NCBI GenBank assembly: GCA_964059195.1
Contig: CAXKWD010000011.1
Location: 30,177,066 to 30,241,065, forward strand
DNA length: 64,000 bases
Reading direction: 5' to 3'
Source: Ectobius pallidus
Lineage: Eukaryota > Arthropoda > Insecta > Blattodea > Ectobiidae
The translations under genes and the position numbers were made by a program. Numbering within the stretch: position 1 is the stretch's first letter; each line of letters opens with the position of its first letter. Below the pieces are notes generated by a model. The model ran no database searches. It was not told the origin of the DNA and was given only the letters and a program-made list of their open reading frames with translations. Positions 47,284 through 58,489 of this stretch are shown here, piece by piece.

Positions 47284-48489
47284 AATATATAATGGTTTCT
47301 CGTGCTTTCAACCTGGTGAATATGAGGATTGATTGCGAGCTTTCAGCAGCTAGCTCCACTGCCATCTTCTGGGAAAAGTGAGCCATTAAGAACATCGGAA
47401 AGTGGAGAAATTAAATGGAAAGCTCTGATTTTTCAAAAAGGAAAAATTCAATTTAATGGTAGGATGAGACTGAAATCGGCCCTTTTCATGGCCAATACTT
47501 TATTTGAAAGTAAGAGAAGCCAGGCTGCCAGGCCTGACTAAGCTGTAGACTACCATCCCTATCTCCATCTGGAATGCATTGCAGCGCCAGCTCGAAGTTC
47601 TCATATACTTTCTCCGGATCTTTGGTTTTCCTGACAGGCGCGACGAAGACACCTGCTTGTTGTTTACTTGATTTAGAGAACTTCCTGGGTGGTATGTTCC
47701 TCCCTTCTTGAACACAATCAGGGGAAAATCAGGTGCGATTGTGTCACCATCCCCACACCCGTCAGAGATCACATTGGACCGTACGGTACTGGTGAGTAGT
47801 GAGAGCACTTGCCAAATGGTCCTGAGATCTCCTTGCGAGAACCCAAGCCCTGGAGATTTTGAGCGATCCAGGCATGTGAAAACAATACAAATTAAAAGAA
47901 CAAGAACCACATTAGAATCAACAGGAGAAGGAAACTCTTGCAATCCCTAGCCAGACAGGAAGAGCTGCCCAGCAGAGGATAAACCTCTTGGGGAACGACT
48001 TGGAAGGAGGAACTCAAAATATCCTAGAAGAAAAGAAAGAAAGAAAGAAAGAAAAAGACTAAATGCTGGCTGGTTTAACAGGACAGTTGATCAAACTAAA
48101 AAATGAAAAAGAAGGGGGGATGTAATAGCATGAGTATGTCTAGGTAGGGAGAGCCGAAATCTAAGTGTTCCAAAGACCCTTTTCTACTGAAACTCTTGCA
48201 TTCCGGGAAACAAAGACTAAGCTCTCCCTGCCTTTTAGTAGCCGTAGAAACTGTAGTTTGTTCCGAAGAGTAGCATAGTTTGTAAACTACTGGATTCGTA
48301 GAAGTAGAACAGTAGGGTAGAGTAGTTAAAATTATTTGTAGAAATTTGATGTACCTTGTTCTGTAGAAGAGAGTTTATATGTAGATGTGAATGTTTATTA
48401 TAATCTGTATAATATGTTCTATTAATGAAATTACAATAAAGTTGAAATAAATAAAACCTTAGCAGATTATGTCCTGGTGTAAAAGTCTA

Positions 48490-48810
48490 GGAACCGCCGG
48501 CGTGGTCTTGTGGTTAGTGTTGCTGACTACGGATCTGTCGGCCCAGGTTCGATCCCCGGTACCTCCTTGGATTTTTTCTGAGGTAGGGAGGTCTGGTAGG
48601 GGTGCACTCAGCCTCGTGATTCAAATTGAGGAACTACTTGATAGAGAAGTAGCGGCTCCGGTCATGGAAACCACCATTAACGGCCGTGGATGTCGGCATG
48701 CTGACCACATGCCCTCCAATCCTGCCATCTGCCTATAGGTAGATGACGCAGCGGTTTGGTGGTAGGCCTTGTCCCTTCGGGGATGTCGCGCCACGGAGTT
48801 TAGTTTTAGT
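48490..48810 (+). mobile_element. tRNA-headed SINE (family D), copy 1
   Basis: The head has an A-box-like TGGTCTTGTGGTTAG and a B box GGTTCGATCCC. The body has TTTTCTGAGGTAGGGAGGTC and CATGCTGACCACATGCC and ends near GTCGCGCCACGG. A second copy is at 59865-60165. Confidence 0.75.
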
Positions 48811-48865
48811 TTAAGTAGAAGTCTAGACACCAGGATCTAATCAAACAGATATATTTTAATTTTAA

Positions 48866-48871
48866 TTTATT
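48866..48871 (-). promoter_or_regulatory. candidate poly(A) signal for the 49116-49726 exon
   Basis: This is the first AATAAA on the minus strand after the stop at 49116, about 245 bases downstream, inside the TIR element between its right arm and SINE-D. If used, the 3' UTR would be mostly transposon sequence. Inferred from position only. Confidence 0.35.
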
Positions 48872-49115
48872 ATTTTCTTATTGGCCTTGTTACCCCACCT
48901 AATATTTGTCTCTCCTAATAAGATAATTTCCCAAGACCAGCTCACTTCACCCTGAAGATGGCAATGAAGATATCTTCTGAAAGTTCAGAATCAATCCTCC
49001 TACTCACCAGGTTGGAGAAAACCGAGAAACCATTATATATTTGTAAAGGTTGTTTTATCTGCAGAGGACTGATCTATTTAACATGTCCCATGGGAGATAT
49101 CATGAATTCGTAAAC

Positions 49116-49726
49116 TTAATTCACAGCTGTTGTATTCATACTTTCAAGCTGTTCAAGTTCATTCTCGAGAAGCGTCTCAAGTAATAGGTATCGTGATGGA
49201 AGAACATGGTCACATACCACAAGTTGAGGACCTGTATAAAGGGGCTCAACTGATGAGCTGATGTTAGCAAAAGTATAGTGTGGATCATGAGGAACTGAAT
49301 CAGATGGTACGTGGGAAACATATCCCAACATCTCTAAAATAGGTGCATCAGTGTTTATCAAATCTGAAACATCTACAGATTCCATGATATTATCCGACTC
49401 CATTGTATGTTCTGGCCCATTAGTGCCTATCAAAGTGATATCATCTGCTGTAACATCATCTAACTGGATGTTATCTACAGTGATATCTTTTACAATATCA
49501 TCTACCTTGACATCCCCTACCAAGATGTCACTTCCTGAAACAACAATTCCTAAGTCGTCTACTGAGGCAGCGCCTTCCTCCATTGTGTTTTCCACAACTG
49601 TATCTGTATCTGTGATATCTTCTTTTTTCAAAGTATCTTCCTTTTCTACAATAACTTCTTTTCCTGTGATATTTTCTTGCTCCATAATATATTTTTCGGT
49701 GACATCTTCTTTTTTCTTACTGTTTT
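49116..49726 (-). CDS. alternative terminal exon, acidic protein C-terminus
   Basis: Acceptor ATTTTCATTTTCAG is followed by AA completing a codon and 202 open codons to TAA (49116-49118). The peptide starts NSKKKEDVTEKYIMEQENIT. It is strongly acidic and rich in V/D/I/T, with a quasi-repeat of VDDI/KDITVDNI/LDDVTADDI type. The last ~70 residues are more ordered (PILEMLGYVSHVP, then LPSRYLLLETLLENELEQLE). The one-base exit of the 56523-56627 exon (G) joins its AA to give Glu, so the frame is continuous. Because it carries a stop while exons at 35 and 19 kb share its entry phase, it must be spliced as an alternative last exon. No family recognised. Confidence 0.75.
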
Positions 49727-51372
49727 CTGAAAATGAAAATATACAATATCATTTAATTAGGGTTCTTTTCACAATATTTAACAACTTTCAGATTAAAATT
49801 AATAAATGGATTGCATTTTAGAACACTTTGGCTCTCTTACCAGATGTTCTGTTAAAAACAGATCATGACTACAAAAAATACCAATTAAGGAAGCATCAAT
49901 AATATAAATATTAGTAATTTTCCAGGTAAATAATAAAAATTTCTCAGGCATGCATCTAGGGAACAGTGATGCATTATTGATACGAATATCGGTACCTGAA
50001 TGTGACTATCATTCATTCATCAAAGCATAATGTACAGGTTATAATTTTATATTATGTTTACATCAATTTTATATCAAAGACCACTGTAAAATTACTTCAT
50101 ATCTGAAATTATAGGGCAGCCATTTCATAATTATGGGTGGGACATTCTAGCATATTATGAAAACCATTTTTGTTTATTACATATCATCAATAATAAACTA
50201 GAATTGGTTCTTCACATCCTGTAAAATGTACAATGCCTTCTCCTCCACACTACACGCAAAGCATTATTTAAAATTTATTTTAAATATTTTAAATTTGTTT
50301 TTCAAAATCTATTACAGGTGGGACATAATTTGGACAAAGATTTTAATGATGCACAAAAACAGTTCATTGACTGTCCTGCTATTAATGTTAGAGTTTTAAT
50401 GTTGTTATTAATGAAGATAAGAGAGATTAAATACAAATTATAAACTATTTCCGGATTGTCAAAACATTTATTTAACTCATTATTATAATTTAATAAAATT
50501 ATCAACATTACGGGTGGGACAAAAATTCACTGTTTTTTATTTTATGTAGTAATTAACCACATATATTTTTGAAGTTATTCTTATACCAAATTGTGCCTTA
50601 AGATTTATATTTTCTCAAATCAAAATGGACATAGCTGATTACTCTTGACTACTTGGTATTAAAGTGTGTTAAAATCATGCTAAAAATAGAAAAAAAAAAG
50701 TAACTACAACACAATAAGTAAGTAAATTGACAGATATTACACATGAAACAACTTCAAATACAGTGGATTTGAGGTTTAAAACTTATATATGACCTCCTAA
50801 TTACAATAATTTTGTAACATCTCTTTTTGAGGGAAAAATTCCCATATTTTATGAAATGGCTAAGGGGTTCCTAATAAACTGGGGTTCCATTGCACCATGG
50901 GGCCAGCAATGGAATGACTTTTACCAGTGAATGAACATTATGTATACTGTAATAAGTTCCTACGACTTGTACGCATTACTCTATGGTGATGGCTTGAGGA
51001 CTTTTTATAGTAAACTGTGTTTAGATGAAAGTATACAAAAGTTTCATGTAAATTCCTTAACATGTTATATAAATATATTATTATTATTATTATTCATTTT
51101 TATAGTTCGAAATGTTGTGTTCTTAATGAGAAGAATGTAAAAATAAAATTCTTCTTTCTAACATGAATGGGGCCTATTTAAAAACAACAGAATGTTATAA
51201 ACATCTTTGGAAATTTCTTCCGTAGACATAAAAACTAAATGTTCATAAAAACATAATGAGAATATGAAGTTTTTCCTTACTAATAAAAGGTGCTTATACA
51301 GGCAGTAAAGGTTGTTTGGTTAAACATCATGCAAGTTCTATTTAAGCTGTGTTCAAATTCATCACTAATAAT
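49727..51372. other. AT-rich intron, with a probable pogo-type MITE
   Basis: No exon was found. ACAGTGGA at 50760 and GGGGTTCCATTGCA near 50893 may be ends of a short, decayed pogo-type MITE. A (TTA)n run lies near 51071-51093. Confidence 0.35.
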
Positions 51373-51983
51373 TAGGGCTAGGATTTTTATGATGTAGCAT
51401 GTTTTTTTTGGTAAGACTGATGTGTTCCTTGAATAGTAATAAATGTTTGTTATGAAAAAAGTAATTAAATGTGACTACTTTGTTAAGTCATATTTTAGCA
51501 TATTTTACCATTTTCGTGTGATACAGCATATTTTAATAATTTAATGGTCATATCGGTCATATTTTTACTTTTTCAAGAAGTAAAGAACTTTTCTCATGGA
51601 ACTTCTTTCTTCCATATTCATTTGAGTTGTTAAATTTCTCAGAATTATTGACAATAGGAATTTTTTTTTTATTTGAAAATTTGCGCAAGGTATTCGTTGT
51701 ACATTGCAACTCGGGGCTCATAAAGTGAATGAAGAAAGAAGCGTAATTTTGTTACTTTAGCTTGTTTCTCATGTGTGCATTTTATTCATAAATAAATGAT
51801 TATCATAAACTGATTTACTTGTTTATTTTACAATTGAAATTATTACTCATTTGAGTAATTACTATAATATTTTTAGGTCATATTTGTTTTTTATGAAGCA
51901 TATTTCTGTAACTTTTAGGTCATAAGTGCATATTTTATTTTGCATATTTTGATGGTTTTTAGGTCATAAAAATCCTAGCCCTA
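51373..51983. mobile_element. hAT-type element, perfect 8-bp duplication
   Basis: The ends TAGGGCTAGGATTTTTATGA and TCATAAAAATCCTAGCCCTA are perfect 20-bp inverted copies, flanked by CTAATAAT at 51365-51372 and 51984-51991. The interior repeats GCATATTT and AGGTCATA words. No transposase. Perfect ends and duplication imply youth. Confidence 0.93.
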
Positions 51984-52047
51984 CTAATAATCCTCATGTA
52001 GCTGGTAAAACTTACACCAGCTTCTGTCTGTGAAACATCATAAACAC

Positions 52048-52912
52048 CTAGGGTTATCAGATGTTCGGGAAATTCTGGAAATGCCCTATATTTGAAGCGA
52101 TTACTTTTATAAGAGTCTAAGTGCCAAAATCATGATTTTTCACCTGATATTTTTAAATTGATCTATGTACCCGGACCAATGCATTTCAGAAGGGTCCAAG
52201 ATCTAGGGAAAGCCATGTTAGTAGCAATAAATTCCAAGATGTTATGTCTATGTTTATCTGAGAAAACTCGTCAACTCGAGTTGGATTTATTAAGACTATT
52301 CCATGAATAAAAATGAATAATAATTACTTTCGTGCTCTGTCTTTCTGTGGCTGTATGTCTCGTTTTCTATGCAATCATGATTATGGCACTTAGACCCTTA
52401 TAAAAGTAACTGCTTCATATGAACCTTTAGTCTCATGTCCAGGGGAATTTCTGAAAATCTGGAATGTCCTACATTTTGAGTGTAAACATTCATTAATTTC
52501 AAATAGATTAGCAACTCGAGAAAGATTAGAAATATATTTGTTGTAGTTTGCCATAACAATATTAATTATTGTCAAAGGTTGTAGTTTATCTTAGTTGCAA
52601 CAGTGCAGTTATCGTCCGAAGTAACAATAATAACAAAATTTTCTCTTCCATTTGCATTTTTGTTGTTGTGGAGTGTGGAAGCAGGATTTTGTTTTAAGTT
52701 GTTCAGTTGTAACACTTGTGCTAAGATGCCAAAGAGAAAATGTACTGACAATTTAGCGAAGTGGTATAACAAAATATAAAACCTAGGCATACATGTTTGA
52801 GTATGTAAATTAGTTTTTGAGTTCAATTTCCCTACATTTAACATTTTTCTGTAAGGTCCTACATTTTTTACCACTAATGTCCTACATGTCATTAAAAGAA
52901 TCTGGTAACCCT
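52048..52912. mobile_element. hAT-type element, perfect 8-bp duplication
   Basis: It begins CTAGGGTTATCAGAT and ends ATCTGGTAACCCT and is flanked by ATAAACAC (52040-52047 and 52913-52920). It holds an internal inverted pair around TAAGTGCCAAAATCATGA and TCATGATTATGGCACTTA. No intact transposase. Confidence 0.85.
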
Positions 52913-53673
52913 ATAAACACATCACACTTGGGATGACATTCGTCACCTGCTCCATTGAAAGAAGACCTGCGACTGCATGCTGTCAATCTCACCATCTGTT
53001 CAAGCTGTGAGGAATCAGCAGTATGTTGTCTGTTGTGAAAAAGTTTAATTTTAAAATTTAATTAAAGCGACTTCCTAAAGCTGTAATCATGGGTAAAAAG
53101 GATAACCAAGGAACCATTTTGTTAATACCATAAAAGCAATTGTGATGTTTTCTATCCAACTCCCATAAAACGCTAATCTTTTGTTTAGGTATAAATCATT
53201 TACGTTTTATTGTTTCTTCTATATTGTAGATCTAAGATAAGTTACTTTTTTTTCTCTCTCTAGCATAACACACTTTACTAAAATAGTTTTATTTTATGTA
53301 ACATAGGCTAAATTCACTACTGTATATATGTATGTATCTAGTGTATTATTATTACTTATAGAACTATGTTAGTGTATTTGATTGTTTCTTCTTTTCTGTC
53401 TCTGGTTGAGTGTAAGAGAAGGCCCTAAGGCCTTAACTCTGCCAGATTAAATAAAGATTTATTATTATTATTATTATTATAAAACGGATGCATAAATCAC
53501 CAGCACCTGCCCACAATTGGCTGCTAATAACAGCAGAAATCTTTATTATTTACATAAGTTTCAACAAAGCTGTCAGGCCGTATAAAATGTGTACAACTTC
53601 CGAATATTGACGTCCACACATTTCGTATTTTACACAGGGATTGTCAGTATCATTTTTTCCCCCTGACTGTGTA
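52913..53673. other. AT-rich intron sequence
   Basis: No gene recognised. An (ATT)n tract lies near 53458-53480, just after AATAAA-like words. Confidence 0.4.
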
Positions 53674-55026
53674 CAGCTGGCTGCAAAAAGGATGGAACGA
53701 CTCTTGTTCATTAGAAAACTGAGGTTCTATGGAGCAGTTCATAAGTGAAAATGAACTTGCAGTCACTGCAGTGGTTTGTTCATTGAATGTCCCTGCCTTC
53801 TGAACCAAAGAGTGTGAGTTCGCTTCCCATTAATACATTAACATACGTTATGCTAGTTTGAACTTCCTGAAAAATTGAAATAAAACACAAATTTTATTTT
53901 CTTTAACCCAAAAATAAACAAATGCGAAAACAAGGCCTGTTGTTGCGATTAGTATCTAGCTCACTTGCTAGACATATGACAAGAGACTTGTCATTAAAAT
54001 TTTTAAGGATCATTTGAGATATGCTCACTCGTTTTGCATGGTAGCCTCATTGCTTACTCAGTGCGTTTCATGTGCAAGTTGGCCAATTGTGCAGGTTTCT
54101 GCATTGCAACAGGCACAGCTCTAACTCCCGAGTGATCGGGTGGAATACCTATGCAAATAAAGCTGCTAACAGTGTAATGATTCAGGTTCTCACAAAGTTA
54201 AAATTACAATGAAAATAACCACGTGCCTCATCACAAGAGATGTTGGCAATGTTCTCCTCTGGCATCCACACAACACTTTCACCATTTTAGGAAATTTTCT
54301 TTCACATGCATAACTTCAGCTTCCAAGATAGAGTTAATTTATCTTGTGATACTGTCTTTAAGTACTTCTAACAGTATGTGGTTATTATTTATGAGGGAAC
54401 ATGAAAAATAAAGTGCATACGTCAATTTCCTATAGATTAGAAAAACTTAAGCCAATATCACAAGAGAAATGAACTCTATCTCAGAAGCTGAACTTATGCA
54501 CGTGAAAGAACATTTATTAAAACATTTACTGTGTTGTGTTGATGCAAGAGGAGGACATTTCCAACATCTCTTGTGTTGAGGTATGTGGTTATTTTCATCA
54601 TAATTTTAACTGGAACTGTGAGAACCTGAATCATTACACCATTAGCGGCTTTATTTGTATAGATATTCCACTTGATCGCTCCGGAGTTAGAGCTGTGGCT
54701 GCCACAATGCAGAAATCCGCATGAATGGTAACTCGTATGTGAAACACACTGTAATAGCCAAAATACATGCCTACATAATTCAAGATTGTTTCCAATAGTT
54801 TTTATTTTGCTCTACATATTCTTATTTTTTGAACAACCTAGTTAACCAAAATTTACTCCCCATTCGAATTAATATCAAACAAATATCTTAAACAAAATAC
54901 AGGCAATTTCAATGGTTTAGTTGTTTGTTATCGTGTGTATGCAGGTGATGCTAAGATAAGCATGAACAGTATTCTGTACCTGGAACTTTATAACTTTTAG
55001 GTGACCCATCCTTTTTGCAGCCAGCT
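53674..55026. mobile_element. large foldback element, ~1.35 kb
   Basis: The outer ends CAGCTGGCTGCAAAAAGGAT and ATCCTTTTTGCAGCCAGCT are inverted copies. A second, longer inverted region pairs about 54050-54385 with about 54425-54750 and includes CTCTAACTCCCGAGTGATC against GATCGCTCCGGAGTTAGAG. No transposase or clear target duplication was seen. Confidence 0.75.
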
Positions 55027-55384
55027 CTCCATTCCTGGTACAAATGTTACACTTGAACTATTGTCACAACTGTACGAATTTAACAAATGTGTACCTGTAA
55101 AGAGTAAGGTTGCCATAATTCCGGAATGAAAGACTAGGACATAATTCACCAAATCGATATTTGATATTAATATCATATTCTGAAATTACTTTATAACTTA
55201 CACAATACTAAAATTAACATTGTCACATTCATTATATTTAATTGTTTCTTTTTAACTCCTTTAAAATCAAAACAATGGACTTAAACGAGTACAATTTCAT
55301 TCACACAAAGATTATTACCTGGCAGTAGTTATGTTGGCCAAATATTTTACAATTTTTAACCCTAGAGCCACGTACACTTTGGCC

Positions 55385-56370
55385 TGGTTTACTTTACACA
55401 CCAGATTTACAATATGCCCTCTACTGGAAAAATCCCAAATCTTATAGCCACCGAAATGTCGATATCTTCACGTCGTAGTTTAGCTTCAATTCAGTTGTGT
55501 TAGAGCGATTTTAGCATCAACAGGTCAAAAGTTACAGTTACAATAAATTTGTCTTGTATTTGTAGCAGCAGTGTATTGTGTACATGCCCAGTCATGTAAG
55601 TAATGTTTCAATTTGATTAAATTAATCGGGAAAACATTGTGAAGTGTCAACATTCTCTTAATAAACTTTAAAACATTCAACTACACACTTTAATGTAAGT
55701 AAATACTCACTAAATCAGGACGCATGTTTCCATGGTAAGGATGATGGCAAGGCCATCGATAATGTGCATCCTGATTTAGTGAATATTTACTTACATTAAA
55801 GTGTGAAATTGAATGTTTTAAAGTTTATTGTTTCAATTGTTAGCTTATTTCTTGTATTTGTACACAAAGCGGTATAGTAGAAAAACATTATTTAGCTTCA
55901 GTTTAGTTGTGTTAGAGCAATCGTAGCATTAACAAGAGTTACAATATGCTTTTTTTCCTTCAACTGCAGCAGCGGTGTATTGTGTATACCATGTGCTCGG
56001 TCATGTAAGTATTCTGGTAGGGACAAACAAACAAACAAAATGGAGTAAAATGATATGAATAAAAATTACTTGTGTATCATCAAAACAATATTATCGAGAT
56101 CTTTTGCAAAAATTACTCCCCAACAGCAGTCCTTTGTAGGAAATACCCATACGTTCACATGAGGATTTATAATTTGTAACAAGTTAGCATTTATAAATCA
56201 TTTATAAAACTATTGTTAAGCTTTGGCTTAGATGTTACTTGTAATCAATGAATAGTGTAATGTGAATTAGTATAATAAATGGTAAGGGAATAGCAATAAA
56301 TTGTCACTTATAAGCACTGTGTACAGAATACACTGCGCCTGCTCACATAACATTGCAGAGCACGCCAGCT
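55385..56370 (+). repeat. ~700 bp interspersed repeat, copy 2
   Basis: Collinear with 19935-20660 (GCTTTGGCTTAGATGTTACT, AGAATACACTGCG, CTAGGGTT at the end) and again containing an internal duplication. It is enlarged by the foldback insertion at 55660-55829. Confidence 0.75.
55660..55829. mobile_element. foldback MITE, 170 bp
   Basis: AATAAACTTTAAAACATTCA is mirrored at 55810-55829, and the stem continues through CACTTTAATGTAAGTAAATA and CTAAATCAGG to a ~50 bp loop. It interrupts the 700 bp repeat. Confidence 0.85.
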
Positions 56371-56522
56371 CTAGGGTTAAGATAAGAAAATTGCAGACGT
56401 TTTAATATTGTTGGCCTGAACATGTCCTTATATCTACAAATCCATTTGAAATCCGTGATATATGGCAACCTTATTAATGAGTCAATGGCTGTGGAATATT
56501 ATTAATGGTGTTTTGTACAAAC

Positions 56523-56627
56523 CTTCATTCTGAGACGAGCCTGCTTGCTGTTTGGGATCAGTTTCCTGCTCCTCATTTGATGAGTTTTGAAGCTTCACTA
56601 CAATCAAGGTATTCTGTCGGTCGCGAT
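56523..56627 (-). CDS. internal cassette exon, unidentified protein
   Basis: Acceptor CTCAAACTTGCAG and donor GTTTGT bound 105 bases in phase 1-1. The exon encodes RDRQNTLIVVKLQNSSNEEQ and then ETDPKQQAGSSQNE. It starts with a short hydrophobic strand (NTLIVVKL) followed by a polar, probably disordered linker. Its single exit base G fits the entry of 49116-49726 (giving Glu) as well as 41219, 34920 and 34429. It is the most upstream exon I can place, so the N-terminus and promoter lie further right or outside the window. Confidence 0.65.
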
Positions 56628-58489
56628 CTGCAAGTTTGAGAATCTTATTATCAGCACTGGATGAGCTTAGACAGTCAAAGTTGATGTCTTAATGATAAGA
56701 GAAAGGGAGAAATTTCGAAGAAACAATGACATGAAGCTAGAGTACAGATGCACAGAAACTTATTCAATGTTTGCTATTTATTAATAAACACTGAATTTTA
56801 TTCTACCGGTACTTTTTTTCCTTGATGTCAATTTTCTTGGTAGAGTTACAATTACCAAAGCATTTTGTGAGTTTTAAAAGGTGACACTTTTCAAGTGATG
56901 CTGATAAAAATGTTGGTTTCAAAAAAGGGGGATTGTTTTGTATCCTTATAAGTAGAGAGGGTTTTCCAAGCATTATGATGTAGTGAAGCTTAGCAATAAA
57001 TGAGGAATTCAAGGTGGATACTTTTGTGGGACATTTCAATGTAAGGAGAACAAATAGCTGGCATGTCATTGCTTTATAAGGTATCGTTAATAAGATGAAA
57101 TGATTTAAAAGGTGTTAAGGTGTTAAATTCACAGACTAAAACTAAAATGCTTTAAAATCATTTGCATACAGTCTATCCCCATTCTGAATTTTTAAAACAG
57201 AAAGCAAATTTTTGTGCTATTTCAAAATATATAGATTCACAATATTTTCATCTAGTCCACATACTTAATAATCTTAATATGTGCATCTTTTTGTACATTT
57301 TTCTATAAAAATTAAGATTTTATTAAGTTCGACAAAAAAGGATACTGCGCTACTACAAGCATGATGCAGCTCACAGAAAAGAGTTGACCAAGTGCAGTCA
57401 GAAATCTAAATATACGAAATGAGAGAAGGGGAAAATGCACTGTTTACACGTTTCTTCCGAAAAGGTAATTTGTTTTTTTTTATACCTTACATAGGTAATG
57501 GTACTGTAAGGTGAAATGCGCATCTACTCAACGAGAAATTTCTATGTTAAATGTCAAGCTCTATGATGATTTTACAAGTCTGACCAAGTTGTGACTACTG
57601 TAGCTGCAACAGCACAGGGAAAATATTGATTTTAAGGTTTCCCCTCTACATCACATACAAAATGAATGTACCAGCTCATGGTTTAAGGGGCCTAAATATG
57701 ACTGTACAAAACTGTGGTATTTCCAAAGTCTGTTTAATGGAGAAGTATGTGCACTGAACTTAGAGATCTTAGGTATGAGCAGGGTCGGGCTTCACACGAA
57801 TTGTAATGGAGAGATGCAGCAAGAAGTACATGCACGATTTATCACAACTGTGACTGATTTATGGCTGTCATTTGTCAAAAATTACATGTTCTGTGAAAAT
57901 CTTAATTTTTACGATAAAAAAGATAAAATTGTTTTTTTTTTTAAATGTATTGATTTTGAAAGTGTTGGCTGTAAAGGAATGAGAATTTACTTGGAAAGAT
58001 ACATTAACCCGCGAATACAGATTATGTGGGGATATTACTCTATCTTATGACATGCAGGACCATCCATGACAGCTGATCCTAATAAATGAGAGATAAACTA
58101 TTTTATGTAAAATTTCGTTTTGCACTCAACTTTTTTCTAATATATAAATAAAATGGATGTTATTTTATACGAATAATGGAATTAAATAAGTGTTATTTTA
58201 TAAGAATACCGGTAGCATAAGAAGCGTATGAGTATGACATTAAAAATTACCACGGAATTTTCCACAAATTTTCTACCATATTTTAAACTATAAATACATT
58301 TTATATTTTCTTCACGAAATTTCTTAAAAAAGCAACATACAAAAAAACCTGGCTCTGGATATGAAACCCAGATCAAGACATCTTTTCCTCTTGCATTTGA
58401 CACACAAATTATAAGAATAATACTCTACTTTATATGGGAAAATTTTTTCTGGGTAGGAATGAAACTAGAATTTTCAGGCTAGTATGCTG
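56628..58489. other. AT-rich intron sequence
   Basis: No upstream exon was identified. The 91-codon plus-strand open frame at 57775-58050 shows no family resemblance. Confidence 0.4.

Larger units (their letters stand above)
47284..49041. mobile_element. 1.76 kb element with ~90 bp terminal inverted repeats
   Basis: AATATATAATGGTTTCTCG at the left is mirrored by CGAGAAACCATTATATATT at the right. Similarity (~75% by eye) extends through CAACCTGGTGA and GAGGATTGATT to CATCTTC. The right arm reads CTGAAGATGGC and CTGAAAG, a decayed hammerhead-like motif. The GC-richer interior contains a 147-codon minus-strand and an 80-codon plus-strand open frame (47500-47950) of unknown nature, a (GAAA)n run at 48028-48056, a purine tract AAAAAGAAGGGGGGA followed by TGTAATAGC that could be a retrovirus-like LTR border (unconfirmed), and SINE-D. 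Confidence 0.6.
55105..56473. mobile_element. hAT-like element carrying the ~700 bp repeat
   Basis: TAAGGTTGCCATA at the left is mirrored by TATGGCAACCTTA at the right. The flanking octamers GTAAAGAG and TTAATGAG match at 6 of 8 positions, a possible decayed hAT duplication. Most of the interior is the repeat shared with 19.9-20.7 kb. Confidence 0.5.

Noticed and set aside
48106..48450. LTR of a retrotransposon starting TGTAATAGC after a purine tract
   Set aside because: Only one border is suggestive. No second LTR, CA end, primer-binding site or pol sequence was seen, so it is mentioned only as a possibility.
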